Assembly: GCF_003058225.1 (NCBI RefSeq)
Contig: NZ_QBUG01000006.1
Coordinates: 62,001 to 126,000 of the forward strand
Reading direction: 5' to 3'
Source of the DNA: Promicromonospora sp. AC04
GTDB taxonomy: Bacteria; Actinomycetota; Actinomycetes; Actinomycetales; Cellulomonadaceae
Length of the DNA: 64,000 bases
The position numbers were made by a program, and so were the translations under genes. The notes under the pieces were generated by a model. The model did not search any database. It was given only the letters and a program-made list of their open reading frames with translations, and was not told the DNA's origin. Of the stretch, positions 7,459 to 14,692 are shown piece by piece (position 1 is the first letter of the stretch; the number at the start of each line of letters is the position of its first letter).

Positions 7459-8124
7459 TCAGTCCGCGGCACCCACCGCCTGACCGATCATCGCCGCGTC
7501 GTCCAGGACCCGGAGCATGAGGTGGGCCGTGTCCGCCCGGGACAGCCGGACGCCCCAAGGAACGCCGTGACCCAACGCTGTGCGGTAGCGGCCGGTCGCC
7601 GGGCCGTCGCTGAGATACGGCGGGCGGACGGTCGTCCAGTCCAGCCCGCTCGTGCGCAGCACGTGCTCCATCATCGCGACGTCCACGAAGTGGTCGCCCA
7701 GCATGCGCCGTCCCAGCGGCGTCGCGACGTACTGGTTCCATACGCCCGCACCCGGCTCGCGCCGGGGCGGGTGCGGCCGGCTCGGCGTCGGGACCGTGGA
7801 GACGCCCAGGCCGCTGACGGCGACGATGCGGCGGCACCCGGCGTCGTGCATCGCCTCGGTGAGTGCCCGGGTGCCGGGTTCGACGATCCCGTACTCGCCA
7901 GTGCCTCGCGGCCCGAGGCACGACAGAACGGCGTCCTGGCCCACGAGTGCCTCGCGCAGGAGTGCCGTGTCGGGAGCGGCGAGGTCCACCGCTACCGCGG
8001 GGACCGACACATGAAGGTTCGCCGGGGTGCGGACGAGGGCCGTGACCGAGTGTCCGGCCACGAGCGCCTGGTCCAGGAGGTGCCGGCCGACGCCACCGGT
8101 GGCCGCGACGACCGCGAGCCTCAT
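7459..8124 (-). CDS. NAD(P)-binding oxidoreductase (atypical SDR)
   Basis: The 221-residue protein begins MRLAVVAATGGVGRHLL, an NAD(P)-binding Rossmann motif (TGGVGR), then shows DAVLSCLGP and VRPPYLSDG segments typical of NmrA/biliverdin-reductase-like atypical SDRs. It lies directly behind the DoxX gene with a 4-bp overlap. Oxidoreductases and DoxX proteins are known neighbours of ECF41-type sigma factors, and the divergent sigma gene and its promoter motif support membership in that regulon. The substrate is unknown. Confidence 0.8.
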   Translation of the reverse strand: MRLAVVAATGGVGRHLLDQALVAGHSVTALVRTPANLHVSVPAVAVDLAAPDTALLREALVGQDAVLSCLGPRGTGEYGIVEPGTRALTEAMHDAGCRRIVAVSGLGVSTVPTPSRPHPPRREPGAGVWNQYVATPLGRRMLGDHFVDVAMMEHVLRTSGLDWTTVRPPYLSDGPATGRYRTALGHGVPWGVRLSRADTAHLMLRVLDDAAMIGQAVGAAD

Positions 8125-8624
8125 GCGCGCGCCGCCTCGGTGTCGAGTGCCTCGGCGCGCGACGGCGCCGGCGTCCGGAAGATCGCGATGATGTTGACGA
8201 CGAGCGCCACCACGAGCACCCCGATCACGGGCACCAGGAGTTCGGGCGTCAGGGACGGCCCGGTGGCCAGGAGGCCCCAGCGACCGACGGCGACGGCGCC
8301 CGCGAGCATCGCCCACATCGCTGTCTCGAGGGCCGGGAGCCACTCGCCGGCCCGGAGGTGGAAGCCGCACGCCATGAGCGTGACCACCGCGAGGCCGGCG
8401 GCTGCGAGGGGAGTTGTCCACTCGAGGCCGCCCAGGAGCATCGGGAGCACGAGCGCGACCGGCGCGGCGACCTCCGCGATGCCGATCAGGATCGTGAGGG
8501 GCCGCGGGACGTCGTCGAACCCGGTCCAGCGGTCGATGCCGCGGCCGAGGATCTTGGGCAGGCCCGCGAACAGGAAGAACAGGGCGAGGATGATCTGCGC
8601 CGCCCACAGGGTGGTGGTGAGCAT
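8121..8624 (-). CDS. DoxX-family membrane protein
   Basis: The 167-residue protein has four hydrophobic helices and the DoxX opening LWAAQIILALFFLFAGLPKI, with PRPLTILIGIAEVAAPVALVLP as helix two. DoxX proteins are small membrane proteins linked to redox stress. ATG at 8624 is preceded by AAGGAG at 6 bp. The gene starts about 45 bp downstream of an ECF41-like promoter on the minus strand and heads a two-gene operon with the NAD(P)-binding protein. Confidence 0.85.
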   Translation of the reverse strand: MLTTTLWAAQIILALFFLFAGLPKILGRGIDRWTGFDDVPRPLTILIGIAEVAAPVALVLPMLLGGLEWTTPLAAAGLAVVTLMACGFHLRAGEWLPALETAMWAMLAGAVAVGRWGLLATGPSLTPELLVPVIGVLVVALVVNIIAIFRTPAPSRAEALDTEAARA

Positions 8625-8675
8625 GGTGGCTCCTTCAGCTTGTCGGACGGCGGGTTGCCGGCCGGTGCGGGACAG

Positions 8676-8702
8676 GACGAACGAGTGGGCGAGTGTGTGA
8701 CG
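8676..8702 (-). promoter_or_regulatory. ECF41-like promoter for the DoxX operon
   Basis: On the minus strand CGTCACA (8702-8696) is followed after exactly 16 bases by CGTC (8679-8676). The published ECF41 consensus, from memory, is TGTCACA and CGTC at this spacing, so only the first base differs. It lies upstream of the DoxX gene, leaving a leader of about 45 bases that carries the ribosome site. Confidence 0.65.
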
Positions 8703-8758
8703 CTGTCGCTGGGGAGCCGTCTCACCGGAGCCGTCTCGCAGGAGCTGCCGCGCCGAGC

Positions 8759-8785
8759 TGTCACATCCGAGGGTGAACGATCGTC
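8759..8785 (+). promoter_or_regulatory. ECF41-like autoregulatory promoter of the sigma gene
   Basis: TGTCACA (8759-8765), 16 bases, then CGTC (8782-8785) matches the ECF41 promoter consensus exactly. Transcription would begin about 8 bases later, at or next to the ATG at 8794, so the sigma gene is probably leaderless and controls itself. The match on the other strand suggests one sigma factor drives both directions. Confidence 0.7.
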
Positions 8786-8793
8786 TTGTGAGC

Positions 8794-9684
8794 ATGAGCG
8801 AAACCGAACGCGGCGCAGCCGAACCGGACCGGGCCGAACCCACCGCGGCCGAACGCGTTGCCGCCTCCTCACGGGCCGACCGGGCCTACCTGCTCGCCGT
8901 CGCGCACCGGATCCTCGGCGACCCCGCCGAGGCCGAGGACGTGGTCCAGGACGCGTTCGCCCGCCTGGCGACGCAGGAGGTCGGCGAGATCCGGGACCTG
9001 CGCGGCTGGCTGGTAGTGGTGGTGCGGCGGCTCGCGCTGGACCGGATCGGGTCCGCGCACGGCCGCCTCTCCGCGCCGCACGACCCGACCGAGTGGGGCT
9101 TCGACGGCGCTGCCGACGCGCCGGACCCGGCGGACCGCGTCACCCTGGACGACGAGATCCGGCGCGCGCTAGCCGTCGTGCTCGAACGGCTCACACCGGG
9201 CGAGCGTGCGGCGTTCCTGCTGCACGACGTGTTCGGGATCCCCTTCGACAGCGTGGCGGAGACGGTGGGCAGGACTCCCGCCGCGTGCCGCCAGCTCGCC
9301 AGCCGCGCCCGGCGGGCGATCCGGGAGTCCGGTCCGACGTCGGACGTGCCGCGCCCCGACCCGAGGCTCCAGGACGTCGTCGACAGCTTCATCGCGGCGT
9401 GCGCCGGGGGAGACCTGGATGCGCTGGCCCGGACCCTGCACCCGGACGTGTCAGGCTGGGCGACCCTCGACGGCAGGCGCGTCGGGTTCGACGTCGGCGC
9501 CGAGCGGGTGGCGAGCGGATCGCTGAGGTACCTGGGCCCGCAGTCCGGCTGGACGCTGGCGCCGCTGGCCCTGGACGACGGGATGGCCGTCGTCGCCACG
9601 CAGGGCGGCGACCCGGTGGCGCTGATCCGGCTGCAGATCGCCAACGGCCTGATCGCGGCGATCCATACGGTGGTGCTGCGCTGA
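8794..9684 (+). CDS. ECF sigma factor with C-terminal SnoaL-like domain (ECF41/SigJ type)
   Basis: The 296-residue protein has sigma region 2 (AYLLAVAHRILGDPAEAEDVVQDAFARL), region 4 (LTPGERAAFLLHDVFGIPFDSVAE) and a C-terminal SnoaL-like domain of about 110 residues. ECF41-group sigma factors use this domain in place of an anti-sigma factor. The linker and C-terminal motifs WLPEP and DGGGK known in the group are not recognisable (DGRRVGF stands at the latter place). ATG at 8794 is preferred over GTG at 8773, which lies inside the promoter. It is divergent from the DoxX operon. Confidence 0.85.
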   Translation: MSETERGAAEPDRAEPTAAERVAASSRADRAYLLAVAHRILGDPAEAEDVVQDAFARLATQEVGEIRDLRGWLVVVVRRLALDRIGSAHGRLSAPHDPTEWGFDGAADAPDPADRVTLDDEIRRALAVVLERLTPGERAAFLLHDVFGIPFDSVAETVGRTPAACRQLASRARRAIRESGPTSDVPRPDPRLQDVVDSFIAACAGGDLDALARTLHPDVSGWATLDGRRVGFDVGAERVASGSLRYLGPQSGWTLAPLALDDGMAVVATQGGDPVALIRLQIANGLIAAIHTVVLR

Positions 9685-9696
9685 ACGCGGCGGCGA

Positions 9697-9716
9697 GCCG
9701 CGGTGGGTGCCGCGGC
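9697..9716. terminator. Hairpin between convergent sigma and tetR genes
   Basis: GCCGCGG at 9697-9703 pairs with CCGCGGC at 9710-9716 over a 6-base loop. It fills the 37-bp gap between the 3' ends of the sigma gene and the convergent tetR gene and could end transcription from both sides. No U-tract is present, as is common in this group. Confidence 0.5.
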
Positions 9717-9721
9717 GCGGC

Positions 9722-10381
9722 TCAGCCGGCCCGCACTACCGGCGTGACCGGCGCCTGCCAGATACCGGTGATCGCGTCGATCAGGCCGACGGCGGTCTCG
9801 TCCCAGGTCGCGCGAGCGGTGGGGGAGCCCTCCGCGAGGGCCTGCTCGCGTTCGGCGCAGACGTAGACGACGAGGTTGCGGACCATGCGCTCGCGTTCGT
9901 CGACCACCTCGTCCGGCAGGCTCGGCACGCTGCTGCGCAGCCCCTCGTCGGTCCGTCGCCGGACGTCGGACGCCGTGGACTCGTCGAGCTCCGCCAGGTA
10001 GAGGCTCGGGTCGGTCGAGATCTGGGCGACGAGCCTGGCCCACCAGGTGACGCCGGGCAGCGAGGCGAGGTGGTCCGTCATCGGCCGGACGGTGCAGGCG
10101 ACCCAGTCCCGGACCCCGGGATCGTCGCCGAGCTCGGCCAGGAGCCGCTCGCGGATCTGCTCCATCGGCAGGACGTGGCGGCTGACGACCGCCTTGATCA
10201 GCTCCGACTTGGTGCCGAAGTGGTAGCCGACGGCGGAGTTGTTCGCCTGGCCCGCGGCCTCGCTGATCTGCCGGTTGGACACCGCGGACAGCCCGTGCTC
10301 GGCGAAGAGCCGCTCGGCCGCGTCGAGGATCCGCTCGCGGGTCTGGGCTACCTTGTCCGCCCGCGTCGGCTTGGCTTGCAC
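9722..10381 (-). CDS. TetR-family regulator of the P450 cassette
   Basis: The 219-residue protein has a TetR DNA-binding domain at residues 12-60 (ILDAAERLFAEHG, then ISEAAGQANNSAVGYHFGTK) and a long helical C-terminal domain. GTG at 10381 is preceded by AAGAGG. The gene is divergent from the P450-ferredoxin operon with a 227-bp control region between them, so it is the likely repressor of that operon, with a P450 substrate as possible inducer. The ligand is unknown. Confidence 0.87.
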   Translation of the reverse strand: MQAKPTRADKVAQTRERILDAAERLFAEHGLSAVSNRQISEAAGQANNSAVGYHFGTKSELIKAVVSRHVLPMEQIRERLLAELGDDPGVRDWVACTVRPMTDHLASLPGVTWWARLVAQISTDPSLYLAELDESTASDVRRRTDEGLRSSVPSLPDEVVDERERMVRNLVVYVCAEREQALAEGSPTARATWDETAVGLIDAITGIWQAPVTPVVRAG

Positions 10382-10608
10382 TGTGACCTCTTGTCTCTCG
10401 TTGTTCGTTGTGGGCTATAGCTTAGAGAGCTTTGCTCCGGTGGGGCTGGAACGCCACCTCAGACGGGGGTCCCTTCCAGGGGAGAGTCAGGTTCCGTCAA
10501 TTTTAAAGCAGTTGCTTGACTTAGGTCACTCTGGTCGATCTACTGAGGTCACCGGGGGTGAAAGCTCGCCCTCGGCACCAAGGAACCCCCACCAGAGAGA
10601 TCCCGTTC
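10382..10608. promoter_or_regulatory. Divergent control region of tetR and the P450 operon
   Basis: A plus-strand promoter can be read as TTGACT (10516-10521), 17 bp, TCTACT (10539-10544). Overlapping its -35 is AAGCA-GT-TGCTT (10506-10517), a perfect 5-bp-arm inverted repeat and a possible TetR operator. GCTATAGC at 10414-10421 is a second short palindrome on the tetR side. The P450 mRNA leader is about 55 bases. Confidence 0.45.
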
Positions 10609-11820
10609 ATGACCGAGTCCGAGATCCTGTCCTACCCGATTCCTTCCGACCTTGCGCTGGAGCCGCCTGCTGAGTGGGCCGAGCTGCGCGCCAAGTGCCC
10701 GGTGGCCCACGTGCGGTTCGCCAGCGGCGACCCGGCGTCGCTCGTCACCCGGTACGACGACGTGAGGGCCGTCCTGTCCGACCCGCGGTTCAGCCGGGGG
10801 ACCGGCAAGAAGGACGCGGCCCGGGTCGCCGACACCGACGACGGCGGCCTCTTCAACAGCGAGATGGCGACGGTGCTGCCGCAGGAGGGCGAGGGCCACC
10901 TGACCTGGCGACGCCTGGTCGGCAAGTGGTTCACCGCCAAGCGGATGGCCGCCCTGCGGCCGGGGATCACGGCGATGGCCGACCAGCTGATCGACTCGAT
11001 GATCGAGAAGGGCGGCCCGGTCGATCTCAAGGCCGCCTTCGGGTTCCCGCTCCCGGTCTGGGTGATCTGCGACATGCTCGGCGTGCCGGACAGCGACCGG
11101 GACAAGTTCTCCTACTGGTCCGACTGCATGCTCAGCATGACGCGCTACACGCAGGACGAGATGGTCGCCGCGATGACCGAGTTCGGCACCTACATGGCAC
11201 ACCACGTCGAGCTGAAGCGGGCCAACCGCGGCGACGACCTGCTCAGCGAGCTGATCGACGCCACCGACGCCGACGGGCGGCCGCTGTCGACGGCGGTGCT
11301 CGTGGCCACGGGCCAGGGGCTGCTGGTGGCCGGGCACGAGACCACCGCCAACATGATCACCAAGATGGTCGCGATGCTGCTGGCGGACCGCTCGCGCTGG
11401 GAGCAGGTGCTGGCCGACCCCAAGCTCGTCCGGTCCACGGTCGAGGAGGCGCTGCGCTTCGACGCCAACGCCGGGTTCGGCATGGTCCGCTACATCGACA
11501 CGGAGATCGAGCTGTCCGGCGTCGCCGTGCCGAGCGGCACGACGGTCGTGTGCAGCATGGCCGCCGCCAACCGCGACGAGTCGACCTTCGCCGGCGCGGA
11601 CGAGCTCGACCTGACCCGCAGCCCGAACCCGCACCTCGCGTTCGGCGCGGGCGCCCACTCCTGCCTGGGCCAGGCGCTGGCCCGGACGGAGCTCCAGGTC
11701 GCCCTGGAGACGCTGCTCCGCCGGCTGCCGACGCTGGACCTGGCGGTCGGCGCCGAGGAGCTCGTGCGGGTCGACGGCCTCGCCGTCGGCGGCCTGAGCG
11801 AGCTCCCGGTGCAGTGGTAG
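10609..11820 (+). CDS. Cytochrome P450
   Basis: The 403-residue protein has the bacterial class I P450 motifs. These are the I-helix AGHETT (residues 241-246), the K-helix ExxR (Glu280-Arg283) and the haem loop FGAGAHSCLG (residues 345-354) with Cys352 as haem ligand. ATG at 10609 follows a weak GAGAGA site. It would hydroxylate a small hydrophobic compound with O2 and two electrons delivered by the ferredoxin encoded next. The short-chain dehydrogenase and two regulators nearby suggest an inducible catabolic or detoxifying role. The substrate cannot be read from sequence. Confidence 0.93.
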   Translation: MTESEILSYPIPSDLALEPPAEWAELRAKCPVAHVRFASGDPASLVTRYDDVRAVLSDPRFSRGTGKKDAARVADTDDGGLFNSEMATVLPQEGEGHLTWRRLVGKWFTAKRMAALRPGITAMADQLIDSMIEKGGPVDLKAAFGFPLPVWVICDMLGVPDSDRDKFSYWSDCMLSMTRYTQDEMVAAMTEFGTYMAHHVELKRANRGDDLLSELIDATDADGRPLSTAVLVATGQGLLVAGHETTANMITKMVAMLLADRSRWEQVLADPKLVRSTVEEALRFDANAGFGMVRYIDTEIELSGVAVPSGTTVVCSMAAANRDESTFAGADELDLTRSPNPHLAFGAGAHSCLGQALARTELQVALETLLRRLPTLDLAVGAEELVRVDGLAVGGLSELPVQW

Positions 11821-11860
11821 CGGTCCGTTCGAAGCACGAGCTCACGAAAGAGGGAACAAG

Positions 11861-12055
11861 ATGAAGGTCATCGTCGAGGAAGACAAGTGCTGCGGCGCGG
11901 GAACCTGCGTCCTGGTCGCCCCGGACGTGTTCGACCAGCGCGACGACGACGGCATAGTGATGCTGCTCGACGAGGCCCCCGGCCCGGAGCTGCACGACGC
12001 CGTCCGTGAAGCCGTCAGCGTCTGCCCGGCCGCCGCGATCGGCCTGATCGAGTGA
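11861..12055 (+). CDS. [3Fe-4S]-type ferredoxin, P450 partner
   Basis: The 64-residue protein has cysteines at 10, 16 and 55 (DKCCGAGTC ... VCPAAAI). Position 13, which would be the fourth ligand in a [4Fe-4S] ferredoxin, is alanine, so a [3Fe-4S] cluster is expected, as in other actinobacterial P450 ferredoxins. Cys11 is an extra cysteine next to the first ligand. AGAGGG lies upstream of the ATG. It passes electrons from the reductase encoded by the next gene, which overlaps it by GTGA, to the P450 40 bp upstream. Confidence 0.92.
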   Translation: MKVIVEEDKCCGAGTCVLVAPDVFDQRDDDGIVMLLDEAPGPELHDAVREAVSVCPAAAIGLIE

Positions 12056-13299
12056 CTGTCCCGCCCGGGAGCGTCCTGGTCGTCGGCGCCTCGGCCGGCG
12101 GCCTGACCACCGCGGAGGCCCTGCGCCGCAAGGGGTTCGAGGGGCGGATCACCCTGCTCGGCGACGAGACGCACCTCCCGTACGACCGGCCGCCGCTCTC
12201 CAAGCAGGTGCTGTCGGGCGCATGGGAGCCGGTCCGGGCGCAGCTGCGCCCGGAGCCCGCGCTGCGGGCGCTGGACGCCGAGCTTGTCCTCGGCGACCGG
12301 GCCACCGGCCTGGACGTCATGAACCGCACCGTCCGGACCGAGTCGGGGCGCCGGCTGGGCGCCGACGCGATAGTGATCGCGACCGGCGTGCGGGCGCGGA
12401 CCTTCCCCGGGCAGGCGAACCTGGCCAGCGTGCACGTGATCCGCACCCTCGACGACGCCGTCGCCCTGCGTGCGGAGCTCGCCGTCGCCGGCCGGCTGGT
12501 CGTCGTCGGCGACGGGGTGCTGGGCGCCGAGGTCGCGGCCACGGGCAGCGGCCTCGGCCTGGACGTCACCCTGGCCGGGCCGCAGTCCGTCCCGATGGAG
12601 AGCCAGTTCGGTGCGTGGGCCGGGGGCCTGCTCGGCGACCTGCACACCGAGCAGGGCGTCAGGCTGCGGCTCGGCACCGGAGTCAGCGGGCTGGCCGGCG
12701 TGTCCGGCCGGGTGACCGGGGTGGTCCTGGAGTCCGGCGAGCGGCTGCCGGCCGACGTCGTCGTGGTCGCCATCGGCGGCATCCCCGCCACCGACTGGCT
12801 GGCCGACAGCGGACTGACCTGCGAGAACGGGATCGTCTGCGATGCCACGTGCCGGGCGGCCGACGGCATCTACGCGGTCGGCGACGTGGCCCGGTGGCGG
12901 CACCAGGGCCTCGGTGCCCTGCTGCGGCTCGAGAACCGGACCAACGCGACCGAGCAGGCGGTGGCGGTCGCGTCGAACATCCTGGGCGCCGACCAGCCGT
13001 ACACCCCGGTCCCGTACTTCTGGACGGACCAGTACGACGTCAAGGTGATGGTCCACGGCCTGATCCCGGCCGACGCCGAGGTCGAGGTCGTCGAGGGCGA
13101 CCCGGCAGCCCGCCGCTTCGTCGCGCTCTGTCGCAGCGGCGGCGTCGCCCGCGCCGTCGTCGGCTGGAACATGCCCAAGCAGACCCGGGTCCACCGCGGG
13201 CAGGTCGCCGACGCGCTGACCCTGGCGGACGGCGTCCCGGCCGGCGTCCGCCAGGGCTTGCCTTCGAGCGCGCTCGAAGACCTAGCGTCGCCGGCATGA
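12052..13299 (+). CDS. FAD-dependent ferredoxin reductase
   Basis: The 415-residue protein has an N-terminal FAD motif (VLVVGASAGGLTTAEALRRKG), the conserved LPYDRPPLSK, a central NAD(P) motif (LVVVGDGVLGAEVA) and the late FAD motif GIYAVGDVARW. These are typical of putidaredoxin-reductase/rubredoxin-reductase-type enzymes, as is the C-terminal FWTDQYD. It would take electrons from NAD(P)H for the ferredoxin. GTG start overlaps the ferredoxin stop, and its own stop overlaps the SDR start, so the electron chain is translated as a unit. Confidence 0.92.
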   Translation: MTVPPGSVLVVGASAGGLTTAEALRRKGFEGRITLLGDETHLPYDRPPLSKQVLSGAWEPVRAQLRPEPALRALDAELVLGDRATGLDVMNRTVRTESGRRLGADAIVIATGVRARTFPGQANLASVHVIRTLDDAVALRAELAVAGRLVVVGDGVLGAEVAATGSGLGLDVTLAGPQSVPMESQFGAWAGGLLGDLHTEQGVRLRLGTGVSGLAGVSGRVTGVVLESGERLPADVVVVAIGGIPATDWLADSGLTCENGIVCDATCRAADGIYAVGDVARWRHQGLGALLRLENRTNATEQAVAVASNILGADQPYTPVPYFWTDQYDVKVMVHGLIPADAEVEVVEGDPAARRFVALCRSGGVARAVVGWNMPKQTRVHRGQVADALTLADGVPAGVRQGLPSSALEDLASPA

Positions 13300-14165
13300 C
13301 GACAACCAACAGCAGGACATGGATCATCACCGGCGCGAGCTCGGGTCTCGGCCTGGCCCTGGCCGAGGCCGCGCTGCGGGCCGGCGAGCGGGTCGTCGGG
13401 ACGGCGCGCCGGGCCGCCCGGTTCGACGCTCTCCAGGCCCGGTACGGGGATCAGCTGCTCGCGGTGGAGCACGACGTGCGGGACACGGGTGCGGCCGCCG
13501 CGGTCGTGCGGCGGGCCCTGGACGCGTTCGGGCAGGTGGACGTGCTCGTCAACAACGCCGGTGCCGGGCAGGTCGGGGCGGCGGAGGAGGTCAGCGACGG
13601 CGAGCTGCGGGACATGCTCGACCAGCACCTGTTCGGTCCTGCCGCCTACGTGCGCGCGGTCCTCCCGCACATGCGGGAACGCGGTTCGGGCGCGATCGTG
13701 CAGATGAGCAGCCAGGGCGGGCGCATGTCGTTCCCGGCGGTCGGCAGCTACTCCGCAGGCAAGTTCGCGCTGGAGGGCTGGTCCGAGGCCCTCGCCGGCG
13801 AGGTCGCCCCGTTCGGGATCAGGGTGATGATCGTGGAACCCAGCCGGTTCCGCACCGAGTTCAACGCGTCCGAGGTCCTCAACACAGCGGCGCAGGACCC
13901 GTCCTACGACGCGGTGACCGGCGCGGTGCGCGCGAACATGGCGGAGGCCGACGGCATCCAGGAGGGCGACCCGGAGCGCGGCGCCTCCGTGATCCGCGAG
14001 GTGCTCGACGCGTTCGACGCACCGCTGCGGCTGCCGCTCGGGGCCGAGTCCGTCCGCAATCTCAAGCGTGCCTACGTCCGCGCGCTCGACGACGTCGACA
14101 AGTGGGCCCGGGTGAGCGAGTCGGCGGACTTCCCGGGCGTGCCCCCGGCCGTCCGGGCCTTCTAG
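13296..14165 (+). CDS. Short-chain dehydrogenase/reductase
   Basis: The 289-residue protein has the SDR cofactor motif TGASSGLG near residue 13, NNAGAG, a catalytic Ser in VQMSSQGG, and the YSAGK catalytic pair. It belongs to the classical SDRs that use oxidised or reduced nicotinamide. The ATG overlaps the reductase stop by 4 bp, so it is the fourth gene of the P450 operon and may oxidise the alcohol the P450 makes. That role is inferred from position only. Confidence 0.88.
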   Translation: MTTTNSRTWIITGASSGLGLALAEAALRAGERVVGTARRAARFDALQARYGDQLLAVEHDVRDTGAAAAVVRRALDAFGQVDVLVNNAGAGQVGAAEEVSDGELRDMLDQHLFGPAAYVRAVLPHMRERGSGAIVQMSSQGGRMSFPAVGSYSAGKFALEGWSEALAGEVAPFGIRVMIVEPSRFRTEFNASEVLNTAAQDPSYDAVTGAVRANMAEADGIQEGDPERGASVIREVLDAFDAPLRLPLGAESVRNLKRAYVRALDDVDKWARVSESADFPGVPPAVRAF

Positions 14166-14175
14166 GCTGGAGACC

Positions 14176-14646
14176 ATGGCCACGGACGATCTGATGTCGC
14201 GGGCGCTGGCGGCGCTGGGGGAGGACGGCGCGCCGTCGGTCGAGGTGATCCACGCCCTCGCGGACCTGACCGGGACGCCCGAGCCCATGACGATCGCCGA
14301 GGCCGCCGCCCACCTCGACGTCTCGCCCCACACGCTGCGCTACTACGAGCGGTCCGGCCTGGTCGCGGTGTCCCGCGACGCCGTCGGCCATCGGGTGTAC
14401 GACGCCGAGGCGGTGCGGCGCCTGGTCTTCCTCACCCGGATGCGGCTGTCCGGCATGCCGATGCGGGACCTGCAGCACTACGTCTCGCTGGTCGACGCCG
14501 GGAAGCAGACCGAGCCCGAGCGGCTCGACATCCTGCTCGAGCACCGCGACACGATCCGGCGCCGGATCCGGGAGCTGACCCTCTCGCTGGCGGCCACGGA
14601 GTACAAGATCGCCACCTACGGAGGTTCGACGGGGCCGGACGTGTGA
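14176..14646 (+). CDS. MerR-family regulator
   Basis: The 156-residue protein has a MerR helix-turn-helix beginning at residue 38 (MTIAEAAAHLDVSPHTLRYYERSGL) and a dimerisation helix ending near the C terminus. The 37 residues before it are unusual for the family and contain no recognised domain. No metal-binding cysteines are seen, so it is more likely a drug- or organic-ligand-type MerR. It lies 10 bp after the SDR gene and is likely co-transcribed with the P450 operon. Confidence 0.85.
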   Translation: MATDDLMSRALAALGEDGAPSVEVIHALADLTGTPEPMTIAEAAAHLDVSPHTLRYYERSGLVAVSRDAVGHRVYDAEAVRRLVFLTRMRLSGMPMRDLQHYVSLVDAGKQTEPERLDILLEHRDTIRRRIRELTLSLAATEYKIATYGGSTGPDV

Positions 14647-14650
14647 CGCT

Positions 14651-14688
14651 CCGCAGGGCACGTCGAGAACTCTTGAGGTGCCCTGCGG
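14651..14688. terminator. Bidirectional terminator between merR and the fructan locus
   Basis: CCGCAGGGCAC at 14651-14661 pairs perfectly with GTGCCCTGCGG at 14678-14688 across a 16-base loop. It sits in the 46-bp gap between two converging genes, so it can stop both the P450 operon and the long minus-strand fructan operon. Confidence 0.75.
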
Positions 14689-14692
14689 CGGG

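Noticed and set aside
8773-8793. GTG at 8773 as the sigma-factor start
   Set aside because: It falls between the -35 and -10 boxes of the exact ECF41-type promoter, so it would not be in the mRNA.
12870-14333. Long minus-strand frame opposite the ferredoxin reductase and SDR genes
   Set aside because: It is the antisense shadow of two well-recognised genes and encodes low-complexity Arg/Gly/His-rich sequence with no motif.
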